Source: Chara braunii
Lineage: Eukaryota > Streptophyta > Charophyceae > Charales > Characeae
NCBI GenBank assembly: GCA_003427395.1
Contig: BFEA01000575.1
Location: 826,526-848,958, forward strand
DNA length: 22,433 nt
Direction of reading: 5' to 3'
This document shows, piece by piece, positions 8,823 to 18,134 of the stretch. The notes beneath the pieces are model-generated. The model saw nothing but the letters and a program-made list of their open reading frames with translations, ran no database searches and was not told the origin of the DNA. The position numbers and the translations under genes were made by a program. How positions within the stretch are numbered: the stretch's first letter is position 1; each line of letters begins with the position of its first letter.

Positions 8823-8939
8823 CGAAGTTGAGTATAGTAGCGTAGAGTAGCGTCAACTCGTCGAGCGTAGAGAGTCAAAGTCGAGCACAGTAGCGTAGAG
8901 TGGCGTCCAGACTGTCCAGTCGCGTCCAAGTCGTGGCCA

Positions 8940-9008
<69 letters not shown>

Positions 9009-9240
9009 CAAAGTTGAGCGTAGTAGCGTAGAGTAGCATCAAACGTAGAGAGTCAAAGTCGAGCCCTATAGCCTAGAGAGTCGGAGTTGAGGGCAGTAGC
9101 GTAGTGAGTCGAAGTCAAGCACAGTAGCGTAGAGTAGCATCAAAGTCCAGTGTAGCCAGCCCTGAAGTTGTGTAGCCAAGTAGGACCAATAGCTTACAGT
9201 AGGGTCCAACGTCGAGGTCGAGTGTAGCTAGTTATGGACT
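8763..9240. repeat. (GA)n-linked minisatellite
   Basis: A (GA)n tract (8763-8819) plus about 120 bp is followed by a second (GA)n tract (8941-9005) and a related 120 bp, giving a higher-order period near 185. The non-GA parts are degenerate reiterations of GTAGCGTAGAGTAGCGTC and GAGTC[A/G]AAGTCGAGC, which continue with decay to about 9230. No coding signal. Confidence 0.88.
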
Positions 9241-9295
9241 CCTTTTCTTTGTGGCGCCGCCTTGGAAAACAAATTTAGTTACATCACCCCCGCAT

Positions 9296-9421
9296 GTACC
9301 GTGCAGATATTGGCCTGGGGAATGCCACACGCGGCACTACCGGGCCCGGGCCTACCGGCCCAGTGCTGCAAGTGTACCGTGCAGATAGTGGCTTGCCACT
9401 ACCAGGCCAGGGCCTACCGGC
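9296..9421. repeat. imperfect GC-rich tandem duplication
   Basis: GTACCGTGCAGATA occurs at 9296 and 9374. Each copy is followed by GGC[C/T]T, then CACTACC[G/A]GGCC and GGGCCTACCGGCC. Copy 2 is shorter by about 15 bp. Both are locally palindromic through GGCC and CGGGCCCG. Confidence 0.8.
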
Positions 9422-9483
9422 CCTGCGATCATCTCCAAAACAATCAACACGCAACCTGGGCTGTGCGCTACAACCCCGACAAC

Positions 9484-9576
9484 GGTCCAGATTGTGTGTT
9501 GTTGACATCGAAAACAATCAGCAGCCAATCTGGACCATCGCGCGCCAAGGAAACCCAGGGCCCAGATTGGCTGCTG
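9484..9576. repeat. two overlapping, mutually exclusive inverted repeats
   Basis: 9484-9494 (GGTCCAGATTG) is the exact complement of 9526-9536. Segment 9519-9533 (CAGCAGCCAATCTGG) is the exact complement of 9562-9576. The middle arm is shared, so only one hairpin can form at a time. Confidence 0.85.
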
Positions 9577-9689
9577 GTCACAGGCGGCGAAATAGCTTCA
9601 CAGTCCAACTACAGCCATTTGCATCGCAGTCTGTTGCCAGCATCCTTGATGGTCATGAAATTCTTCATCAACACTGGGGCTATTGACAT

Positions 9690-10164
9690 ACTGACACCCT
9701 GCCTTACCTCTACTTTGCACTCAAAAGCACTCAAAGAAACGGTCTTTCTCAATCAATCTGCACCTCACTCAATAGTTCATGGCCCTTCAGTCTCGGACCT
9801 GCATAGCAGGCCCCCTCATAAACCTCTTGCAAGCACGACAATGGTCTCTATCATTCGATCACCTTCGATCTCCATGGCATGATCACTGATCAGGTCTCTT
9901 CACAGCAAGGACAATGATTTTTATCGCGCAAGTGGCATGCAACATTGCCGGATTGTGCAAAGTGTTGAGGAGGTCAAGCAGAATGCACATCACACTTGAG
10001 GCTCCACGCCCACGTACATCGGATTTTACCATGATGCACACTAACATACCACACACCAGGATCCTTAACAATGTGCTAAATGCTGTTCATGAAGCACATG
10101 ATTATACCTTGGCATTGATTCCACAAGACAGGAGGTTAGTACAAATGTACACGACAGTAGGAGG
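9690..10164 (+). pseudogene. Penelope-like reverse transcriptase, 5' fragment
   Basis: Remnant of an RT reading rightwards. A first piece (from about 9699) reads LPYLYFALKSTQ, resembling the fingers region of Penelope-type RTs. A frame change then leads to an open frame, from about 9914, that contains TSDFTMMHTNIPHTRILNNV. This fits RT motif A (aspartate followed by the TNIPH signature) and continues to QMYTTVGG. The frame runs straight into the left end of the transposon at 10165. Motif B and the thumb are found on the far side of the insertion at 20440-21055. Frameshifts and lack of a start show it is dead. Family assignment rests on motif spacing and wording, not on a search. A related non-LTR or TERT-like RT is possible. 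Confidence 0.6.
10157..10164 (+). repeat. left target-site duplication candidate
   Basis: GTAGGAGG immediately precedes the left TIR. GTGGGAGG follows the right TIR (20440-20447), matching 7 of 8 bases. An 8-bp duplication is characteristic of hAT-type transposition. Confidence 0.55.
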
Positions 10165-10540
10165 CTATGTGTCCATTCAACGTGCAACGGAAAAGTTTCA
10201 ACTCCGTTGTACCCGTTGAATAGCCCTCGAGCCCCAGTTGAATCCCCATTGAATAGTACAACGGGCCCTCCCCGTTGAATACTGTTCAATGGGGAGGGCG
10301 CATCGGGCCTCGGACACGTCGCTGAGTGCGCGTGAAGCAAAAAAAAAAGTTCATCCCGTTGAATCCCGTTGAATCCCATTGAATTCGAGTTGAATTCGAG
10401 TTGAATTCAAGTTGAATCCCGTCGATTTTTATTTTTTTATTTTTTTTTGGAAACCTCTAACCACGAAGTCCAGGGGTCTGGTCCCACCTACCGTTGTTGA
10501 GTTCAGAAAACTCAACGGTGTGACGCCATTTTGACATTAA

Positions 10541-10760
<220 letters not shown>

Positions 10761-10761
<1 letters not shown>

Positions 10762-10827
10762 CCAACGTTGAAATCAGAATGAATCTTCCGCGATAACGCA
10801 GACGATTCATTCTGATTTCAACGTTGG

Positions 10828-10828
<1 letters not shown>
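10761..10828. repeat. foldback hairpin 2 of a repeated family
   Basis: Perfect 25-bp arms at 10761-10785 (starting CCCAACGTTGAAATCAG) and 10804-10828 (ending TTTCAACGTTGGG), with an 18-bp loop containing CCGCGATAACGC. It is flanked by (CT)n on the left and (GA)n on the right, which extend the inverted symmetry. Same sequence family as hairpin 1. Confidence 0.92.
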
Positions 10829-10858
<30 letters not shown>

Positions 10859-10870
10859 GCCGTCAGCCAA

Positions 10871-10912
10871 TGTCTGACGCCGAGTTTGGTGCACCAAACT
10901 CGGCATCAGACA
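10871..10912. repeat. 42-bp palindrome at assembly gap edge
   Basis: Arms of 21 bp with no spacer (10871-10891 and 10892-10912), centred on GTTTGGTG|CACCAAAC, with a single mismatch (CGCC/GGCA). The contig breaks three bases later. Confidence 0.95.
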
Positions 10913-10915
10913 CTG

Positions 10916-11105
10916 NNNNNNNNNNNNNNNNNNNNNNNNNNNNNNNNNNNNNNNNNNNNNNNNNNNNNNNNNNNNNNNNNNNNNNNNNNNNNNNNNNNNN
11001 NNNNNNNNNNNNNNNNNNNNNNNNNNNNNNNNNNNNNNNNNNNNNNNNNNNNNNNNNNNNNNNNNNNNNNNNNNNNNNNNNNNNNNNNNNNNNNNNNNNN
11101 NNNNN
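10916..11105. other. assembly gap (190 N)
   Basis: Run of 190 undetermined bases between a palindrome and an (CT)n tract. True content and length are unknown. Confidence 1.
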
Positions 11106-11186
<81 letters not shown>

Positions 11187-11220
11187 GAATCTTCCTCTTG
11201 GAAGATTCATTCTCGTTGGG
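11106..11220. repeat. (CT)n tract plus foldback hairpin 3
   Basis: (CT)n at 11106-11184 runs straight into ATGAATCTTCC (11185-11195), loop TCTT, and GGAAGATTCAT (11200-11210), ending TCTCGTTGGG. The arms are a shortened version of hairpins 1 and 2, and the terminal CGTTGGG is shared. Confidence 0.9.
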
Positions 11221-11436
11221 CATGTATGATTTCGGCTGTTTCGGGAATGATTGGGCTGCCTGTAGTCCGAGCCTCGGACTTGATAGCTGGGCGAGGCACT
11301 GGTGGTCGAAGGAGAGGAGGACGGGAACCAAGGTCGCCTTACTTTTTCGGGTAATACATGTAGGAAAAAAAAAAAATCGATGTGTTTTGAGTCTGGTTAG
11401 GTTTTTCATTTTTTAAAAATAATTTAAATGCTCAAA

Positions 11437-11510
11437 AAATAAAAATAAAAATACGGGGATGTAGAGCGCAAATCAATCTACACCCCTATTTTTTTTATTT
11501 TTTTATTATT
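11437..11510. repeat. A/T-armed hairpin beside the LTR element
   Basis: GGGGATGTAGA (11455-11465) pairs with TCTACACCCC (11477-11486), one bulged base, loop GCGCAAATCAA. The outer flanks are A-rich on the left and T-rich on the right, extending the stem loosely. It lies directly upstream of the 5' LTR. Apart from this, 11221-11454 shows no gene. Confidence 0.75.
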
Positions 11511-11801
11511 ATTTTGTGAGGATTGAGCCCTCAAGAAGGGGCCTTGCCATGATGAACATGTTCTGGGTTAAGGCCTCAGCAAGCCTAGTGCCCGCCCTAA
11601 GTGAAGGCCGGCCAGCAAATCAACAAGAGCCCTTTGTGCCAACATTTCACGAAGTGGGGTCCATACAGTTGCAGCACGCCAGTTGGTTGGAGTGCACCGA
11701 GTCTCGGATCTCCGCAAATGTGGAAATCCCAGGGCCTCTGAGTTAGTTAGGCCCTGGGCACTTGAACCGTTGAACGTGAGGCCGACAATGCATGCTGGGT
11801 A

Positions 11802-11990
11802 GAGAGGCCGAAAATGCCAAAGGGAAATCAGCCCACTATCTGAATCTGGCCGCAGGCCTTGACGAAAGAGGTGCAACTGCATTCCCCGAGCCTCANGAGA
11901 GGCCGAAAATGCCAAAGGGAAATCAGCCCACTATCTGAATCTGGCCGCAGGCCTTGACGAAAGAGGTGCAACTGCATTCCCCGAGCCTCA
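11802..11990. repeat. 94-bp exact duplication around a single N (assembly artefact)
   Basis: 11802-11895 and 11897-11990 are identical 94-bp segments separated by one N at 11896. The 3' LTR has this segment once. An unmerged contig overlap joined by a token N explains it fully. Confidence 0.93.
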
Positions 11991-12415
11991 ACTGCATCAG
12001 GCCTTGGTTCAGGCATTGCGGCCCAGACGCAGGCTGAACGGAGGCCGCCCACACGGAACACTGGCATATAGGCAAGCAGGGCGAGTGGGCAGGGATCTTG
12101 GCGAGTGCGGGCAATGCCGGCATGCTGCGCAATTGCGAGCAGCTGCGCTGCGCTAGGCTGAGGTGAAGGGCAGGCAGGCGCCAGGCGGAAGGGCGCTGTC
12201 TGTGCACAGGGCGCTGGCGGCCATAGCCAGGCTGCCTGTGGCCGCAGAGGAGGAAGGGCGAAGGTGGTTCTTCGGAGGTGAAGGGCGCTTTGTGGGACAA
12301 CAAGGGAGAGTGTGGGTGAAGAAGAGAGACGTACCTGGTGGAGGTGGAGGTCGGCATTGGTGTTGACATCATCACTCGCTGGTCGTCAAGTTGTCTGGTT
12401 GCTTTCATACTATAG

Positions 12416-12499
12416 TTGTAGTGTTAGGTTGTAGAGTAGGTAGTTGTAGTGTTAGGTTGTAGAGTAGGTAGTTGTAGTGTTAGGTTGTAGAGTAGGTAG
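12416..12499. repeat. 28-bp tandem repeat x3 in 5' LTR
   Basis: Three exact copies of a 28-mer starting TTGTAGTGTTAGGTTG (12416, 12444, 12472). The 3' LTR has a single copy at 20065-20092 with two differences. Confidence 0.96.
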
Positions 12500-12705
12500 G
12501 GTGTCTGGCGCCATTCAAGAGAGAGAGCTACATTGGGTTATGCTGTTGGGCTTGGACATTGACTCACGATTCTTCTGTATCGTTCTCAAATGGATGGTTA
12601 CTCGGTTCCATTGTGCTATCTGCTCTTGCTTTGACTACTTGGACTTCAGTGTGATTTTGCAATCTGGATTTATGTGCTTCGTCCATATTCATGTTCCTTG
12701 CAATT

Positions 12706-12720
12706 TGGTATCGGAGCTGG
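12706..12720 (+). promoter_or_regulatory. primer-binding site (initiator-Met tRNA)
   Basis: TGGTATCGGAGC, three bases after the 5' LTR. It differs by one base from TGGTATCAGAGC, the common plant PBS complementary to the 3' end of tRNA-iMet. It is where minus-strand cDNA synthesis would prime. Confidence 0.88.
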
Positions 12721-13997
12721 TTTGATTTGCCACTTACCTTGGTGCGCTGGCGTTATACAGACTTGGTGCGTTGACGATGCTTCTTCGCAGTTGGTTCTTG
12801 TGATGTCAGACCATGTTAGGCGCACAACCTAGGTAGAGAGGTGTGCGCCAGAAGGCTAAGACGGCATTAAGCCGTGGTGACAGGTGGAATGTATGATTGG
12901 TGATGAGAGCATGTTGATGTGGCATTCGGCTGAGGTGGCACTGCATTGCGTTGTGGGTGGTACCGAGGCCAAGACCGGTCATCAAATGCACACTCAGCTC
13001 AATTGGTGAGAAATCTGTGGTTGGGGGCAGTTATCTCCAGGTACGTTGTTCCCTTACCTTATCTACTCTCTCAATCTCTTCTTACCGTGAGGAAGTGAGT
13101 CCAACTTGACAGTCCTCTCTTTTGGTGAGGTGTCGTGAGCGCGCTACCTTGAGAGACGACAATCTTCCCGGAAACATCTGGAAGGAGAAAGGGCGGTGCC
13201 TTTGAAGGGCTCTGGTCGAAGCACTGGGTCACGGTCACCATACCAACCCAATGGGAGTAGGTCACGCATGCGATGGCTGCTGTCCATTTTGGCACTTGCT
13301 GCGCTGAATAGAAGTCCTGTCGGGTGTGTCAGCCTTTTATGAGACGCTTACCGGACCGTCTATAAACATTTCTGGTTGGGGACTCGGATTGATTCTGGCT
13401 GTGATCGTCGTCCTGACTGCGACGTTAAATAATTCCTGAAGAGATGGGGGCGCTCTTAATATTCCTCCTGATCAGCCAGATCAACCGGGTGTAAGGATCG
13501 TTCCGTACGAGGGTAAATAAGAGTGGACTGGCTGGCTTGCTCGGTAACGACTTGGGCACAGGGGTGGGCTGACATTGCACACGAAGACACCGCTGCTCAA
13601 TGATGTTGTTTGGTATGTTGGATTGAGGGGAAGGGTAGGTTCTAATTGATGCTCAACTGAATACACAACCATACCCACTATTCATATATCTTCAACATGG
13701 TCTTCTTTTATCTTTGATTAGTTGGTGGACAGACTGCTAACACCTCACAGACAGATTAGAGTAGGACTGTTGTATACTACCATAGCCAGTTTTATCTAAT
13801 GATGTTGTAAGTGAACCAATCAAGATACATCTAGACTATGTTGACAATCTGTTGTGAATGTTGTAGATTGCCACTTGATCGGTAAAGTAGGGGACCTGCC
13901 GGACACAACTATTTTTAGAAAATTAGGTGCCGGTCAGACACATGTTGTGGTAGGACTCCACTGGGGGGTTCTAGTGCAGATAATGTTTGCCTAATTG
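12721..13997 (+). other. long untranslated leader of the gypsy element
   Basis: About 1.28 kb separate the PBS from the first credible gag ATG. Only short interrupted frames occur. One at about 13458-13515 reads NIPPDQPDQPGVRIVPYEGK before a stop and could be a decayed gag N-terminus. CAGGTACGTT at about 13038 matches a splice donor. Otherwise nothing discrete is seen. Confidence 0.6.
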
Positions 13998-15845
13998 ATG
14001 AACGGGTCAGACGTCGATGAGGAGAGAGTTGACGATGCAAGACTGACACGTTTGGGATCACGTAGGATCCCGCACGTGTTCCAGGCCCTAGAACCGGGAG
14101 AAGAAAGACGGCTTCGTGCCGAACACCGAGCCCGTGCACTAGCAGCAGCTAGGGAAACAGCGAACGCCGCAGCTAGGGAACAGGCTGCAGCAGCAGCCAG
14201 AGCAGTAGCCATGTCTTCTGCAGCAGCATCCTCGGTTGTGTCCTCGTCTGGGACCAATGGGACCATGTTGGGAATGCCCACAGGGTCCACGGGTACTTCC
14301 AGTTCAGTAGGTTCTCGGCAGTCTACAAGTCAAATGGTGGGCTCACAGTTCAGCCCGTTGACTCCTCGTGAAAGGGAGCTGCTAGAGCTCCAACAGGTCG
14401 AAAGGATCCGTGAACGATTAGAGAGGGAACTGAAACAGGCAACCGATAGAGAAAGAGAGATCAAAAATAGAATAGCCAGGCTTGAAACGTTAGAGGCAGA
14501 CAAAGCTGAGTTAGAGGGTTTGGATGAGTCAAGACTGTCTAACTCAATGAAAACATTGAGGAACAATATGTTGTCGCTGCATGCGCACATGGACAGTCGA
14601 TTGGACTTTATGCAAAACACTCTAGACCAGATCCTGGACATTTTGCAAAGGCCAGGATTCAGGCCACCAGCACAGTCACCGTTGCCGTTAACGGCGATGT
14701 CGGGCCCCTTTCCAGTTCAAGTTGGCACACAACCAAGTGGCACGTCTGCAGCAGCTGCACAGACTGTTGCTTCTTCTTCTTCGGGTCCAGTGGTGGGTGC
14801 TACACCACCGCAACAACCTGTTCCTCAACAAGGACAGCACCAAGGTGGATGGTACCCTAAGACCCCAATGAAACCGCCTCTTGCCTTCTGAGGCGAGAGG
14901 AAGGACGAAGAACTCAACACTTGGTTGAGAACAGTTCCGGTTTGGGTAAAGGCGAAGAGGACCTTGCCGGAGGACGAAGTGGTTACTGTTGCATCTTACC
15001 TCGAGGGTAAGGCAGCCAAATGGTTAGATGGTATAGTTGCAAAGGTCGGGTATGGACGACGCATGGCGGACTGGGCTAAGTCAATTACGTTAGACCAGTT
15101 CTTCGAGATGGTAGAAGCTCGCTGGCACAATCCTCAGCAGGCACAAATGGCCACTGATGCGATAAACAGACTAGATCAAAGAAAGTTCAAGTCAGTCAAA
15201 GAGCTTACGACTACCGTGGAAAGTCTCATCATCGTCCCGGGCATCAACTATGATAATCAGTTCTTGTTGACAACCTTTGTAAGATGTCTTCCAAAGAACC
15301 TCAGGAACTTGCTGGCCAGCGAGGCTCGCCTCAAGTACCACTCGTTTGAGACATTGTCTAGAAAAGCCTTAGACTTAGCGGCTACACTAGGGAATGCTCA
15401 ACCCACTCAAAATGACGCGAGGAAGAAGAAGAGTCTGCAAGAATGGAAAAAGAAGGGGGCTAAGTTCATGATGGTTGAGTCCGATGGGACTCAAACAAAA
15501 ATTGATGAGCTCACAGACCTGCTGGACAGTTCAGAGTACGACAGCGAGGAGATCGCTGAGGGTAGCACCCTCGCCGCAGTAGTCAAGGCTAAGGCGGGTG
15601 GTCGAGGAAAGGGTCATCCAAAGAGTCAAGGGAAGGCCGCCTCCAATCAGACCAAAGTGGCTGATTGGGTCAAGGCAGGTCTTGATCAAGACGTGTGGCG
15701 GGACCGCCGAGTGCGTGGCGCTTGTATAAACTGTGGTGAATACGGACACACCTAGTACAAGTGCCAGAACGCCAAGGTCACGCAGAAGATACCTCCCAAG
15801 ATGGGGGCGTCTTCTTCCCAGGCTTCTAGCTCGGGAAACACGTGA
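13998..15845 (+). pseudogene. gag: gag polyprotein, interrupted by two nonsense codons
   Basis: Structural capsid/nucleocapsid protein of the retrotransposon. One frame runs from ATG 13998 to TGA 15843. The N-terminal third is Ala/Arg-rich, then comes a charged helical, probably coiled-coil segment (RERELLELQQVERIRERLER), a Pro/Gln/Ser-rich linker, and then a retrotransposon capsid domain (ELNTWLRTVPVWV, ASYLEGKAAKWLDG). Near the end a CCHC zinc knuckle, CINCGEYGHT-stop-YKC, is present with correct spacing. TGA at 14889 and TAG at 15753 interrupt the same frame. The second sits inside the zinc knuckle, where Trp is usual, so TGG to TAG is likely. The 298-codon first part and 288-codon second part are otherwise open. 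I prefer the ATG at 13998, since no earlier ATG is in frame after the last stop. Confidence 0.85.
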
Positions 15846-15966
15846 GGCCGGTGGAAGTTTTAGCTGCTTCACTCAAGGTGAAGTGGGCCAGATACCCTCC
15901 CCACTTCATGAGAGGGCCATAGCTAATGACTCTTAAGTTGCCCCGCAGACTCATCTAGACCAAACT

Positions 15967-16344
15967 ATGCTTTGTACGTTAGACGTGTCTGAAGCCTTGG
16001 AAGATCTGGAAAGCGAGTGGTCAAACAAGGACCCTCGCGAATCTTGGGTGGCACTAAAGAAAGGTCCTAGAGGGGAACATTTTGTGGTGGAAGTCGATGT
16101 AGGAGGCCGCAAATGTGGAGCCTTCATAGACATAGGCTCCACGCGGAATTACATAAGTCGCGACTGTTTGGAAAGGTTGCACCTACAGGACCGGGTACGG
16201 CACCTTAGTAGACTTGTAGCATCTACTTTGGCCAACAAGGAGCGCATGATAGTCACAGACTATATAAAGGACGTAGTCTGTACCTTCTCCTATGGAGGAG
16301 GAGAACTTAATCATAAGATTTCGTTCCATTCGACATGTTATTAG
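15967..16344 (+). pseudogene. retropepsin-type aspartic protease (truncated by frame break)
   Basis: Polyprotein-processing protease lying between gag and RT. The open frame starts at ATG 15967 (125 codons). The active-site motif is FIDIGSTRNYIS at residues 53-64, with the catalytic Asp at residue 55. The usual Thr after Asp is Ile, a change expected to damage the flap and fireman's-grip geometry. The frame stops at 16342 just after NHKISF. The C-terminal part of the fold (VPFDMLLGIYYLEVAKPQFDW) continues in another frame from about 16326, showing an out-of-frame indel. That downstream frame reaches TAG at 16513 (YYK-stop-NQEEG) before the RT. The region between gag and this frame (15846-15966) has no intact coding. 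Confidence 0.82.
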
Positions 16345-16529
16345 GCATATACTACCTTGAGGTTGCTAAGCCCCAGTTCGACTGGGATAAGAAGGTGCTA
16401 AAGCATAAGTTACCCGATGGCAGGACAGTCAAATTGACTAAGTTCAAAGCCAATAGCATAATAGATACCTATGGCTGCTTGTGCGCATCAGCGTTCTCTA
16501 ACTATTACAAATAGAACCAAGAGGAAGGT

Positions 16530-18134
16530 ATGTACCTTGTGTATGTCTCTAAGAAAGGGGAGGCCGTTAAAACACCCCCAGAGATAGAACGCATCGTTGC
16601 TAAGTTCCCTGATCTGTTCGAAGAGCCCACAGGGGTCGTAGAAAGGGAAGTTGTCCATGCTATAGAAATCATCCCAGGGAGTAAGACCCCAAAGGGGAGG
16701 ATCTATAGGATGGCTCCCGCCGAGTTAGATGAACTTTGGCGACAACTGAAAGAGCTGACAGAGAAGGGATGGATCCGGCCTAGTACTTCCCATTACGGAT
16801 CTCCAGTGTTATTCGTACCGAAGAAGGGGGGTACGTTAAGGATGTGCATTGATTATAGAGGCCTCAATGCCATCACCGTGAAGAACGCAGAGCCTCTACC
16901 TCGCATAGATGACCTACTGGATAGGGTGAAGGGATGCAAGTACTATAGCAAAATAGACTTGAAATCCGGCTATCATCAGATCGCTATAAGACCTGAGGAC
17001 CAACACAAGACAGCTTTTCAGACTCGATATGGTCTGTATGAGTTTGTAGTGGTGCCCTTTGGTCTTTGCAATGCGCCGGGAACATTCCAGCACGCTATGA
17101 ATCGGATCTTCCATGACCATTTAGATAAGTTTGTCGTGGTTTACCTTGATGACATTCTGATCTTTAGTAAGTCTGCCGAGGAGCATGCACAGCACGTTGA
17201 AACTGTACTTTCACTCCTGCGACAGCACAAGTATAAGGTCAACCTAGAGAAGTGTGAGTTTGGTCGCACTAAGATATTATACTTGGGTCATGAAGTACCC
17301 GCGGAAGGGATTAGGCCGGAAGATGCGAAGGTGGCTAGTATTCGAGACTGGCCAGAACCTCAGACTGTCACTGAGGTCAGATCTTTCTTAGGAATGTGCG
17401 GTTACTATAGGAACTTCGTAAAGAACTATTCTACAGTCGCCTCTCCTTTGACAGATCTAACTCGACTTGACACGCCATGGGACTGGAGTGATGAGTGCGA
17501 GGGTGCTTTCAAGCAATTGAAGCATGCACTCATGAATCACGAAGTTCTCATGGTTTCCGATCCTCAGAAGCCATTCATAGTGACCACTGACGCAAGCCAA
17601 TACGGCATTGGCACAGTGCTAGCTCAACAGGATGGGAAGAAGTTGAGACCGATTGAGTACATGAGCAAGAAAATGTCATCGAAGAAATTGGCAAAGTCCA
17701 CCTACGAAAGGGAACTCTATGCTCTCTATAAGGCACTTCTCCATTGGAGACACTTTCTGTTGGGACGGTTCTTCTACTTGAGAACTGACCATCAGACGCT
17801 CAAATGGATCAAGACTCAACCGACTCTTTCTCAACGCTGGATTGAGGTCATAGACCAATATGACTTCAAGCTTGAGTATCTGAAGGGAGAGTACAACAAG
17901 GTTGCGGATGCGCTATCTCGAAGAGCAGACTACCTAGGGGCGCTAGTTTCTGAGTTTGGTGTATCTCAGGAAGTAACTCAATCGTTGGTGGGAGCCTATC
18001 AGGAAGACCCTGTCATGATGGACATCATGCGCAAACTTCAGGCAAAAGACAAGGTCACAGAAAGCGAGTTTGTGATGGTGGATGGGTTACTCTTTCTTGA
18101 TAAGGCCGGATGTAAAAGGTTAGTAGTTCCATAG
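16530..18134 (+). CDS. pol: pol: reverse transcriptase and RNase H
   Basis: 534 codons, open from ATG 16530 to TAG 18132, although the natural frame extends upstream through a stop at 16513. It copies element RNA to DNA and degrades the RNA strand. RT landmarks: VLFVPKKGGTLRMCIDYRGL (residues 94-113), motif A KIDLKSGYHQ (Asp 143), VVPFGLCNAPGTFQ, and the catalytic YLDD at 205-208. RNase H landmarks: TDAS (Asp 354), YERELYAL (Glu 395), RTDHQTL (Asp 420) and ADALSRR (Asp 460). All catalytic residues are intact. The C-terminal piece (VMVDGLLFLD) begins the linker to integrase, which lies downstream in the same frame after stops at 18132 and 18162. Sequence and gene order are clearly Ty3/gypsy. 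Confidence 0.95.
   Translation: MYLVYVSKKGEAVKTPPEIERIVAKFPDLFEEPTGVVEREVVHAIEIIPGSKTPKGRIYRMAPAELDELWRQLKELTEKGWIRPSTSHYGSPVLFVPKKGGTLRMCIDYRGLNAITVKNAEPLPRIDDLLDRVKGCKYYSKIDLKSGYHQIAIRPEDQHKTAFQTRYGLYEFVVVPFGLCNAPGTFQHAMNRIFHDHLDKFVVVYLDDILIFSKSAEEHAQHVETVLSLLRQHKYKVNLEKCEFGRTKILYLGHEVPAEGIRPEDAKVASIRDWPEPQTVTEVRSFLGMCGYYRNFVKNYSTVASPLTDLTRLDTPWDWSDECEGAFKQLKHALMNHEVLMVSDPQKPFIVTTDASQYGIGTVLAQQDGKKLRPIEYMSKKMSSKKLAKSTYERELYALYKALLHWRHFLLGRFFYLRTDHQTLKWIKTQPTLSQRWIEVIDQYDFKLEYLKGEYNKVADALSRRADYLGALVSEFGVSQEVTQSLVGAYQEDPVMMDIMRKLQAKDKVTESEFVMVDGLLFLDKAGCKRLVVP

Larger units (their letters stand above)
11515..12702 (+). repeat. 5' LTR
   Basis: Starts TGTGAGGATTGAGCCCTC and ends TTCCTTGCA. It spans 1188 bases against 774 in the 3' LTR. 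The excess has three sources: an artefactual 94-bp duplication plus N (11802-11990), two extra copies of a 28-bp repeat (12416-12499), and about 266 bp at 12133-12398 absent from the 3' LTR. Over shared sequence I count roughly two dozen substitutions, near 3 percent, many of them transitions. Confidence 0.93.

Noticed and set aside
8818-9130. Regularly spaced GTAGCGTAGAG words that could look like a CRISPR array
   Set aside because: Units are degenerate, spacers are themselves repetitive and the context is eukaryotic microsatellite DNA.
11516-11746. ORFs inside the two LTRs (for example 11516-11746 and 19556-19753)
   Set aside because: Their similarity to each other reflects LTR identity. 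LTRs are regulatory and these frames show no domain.
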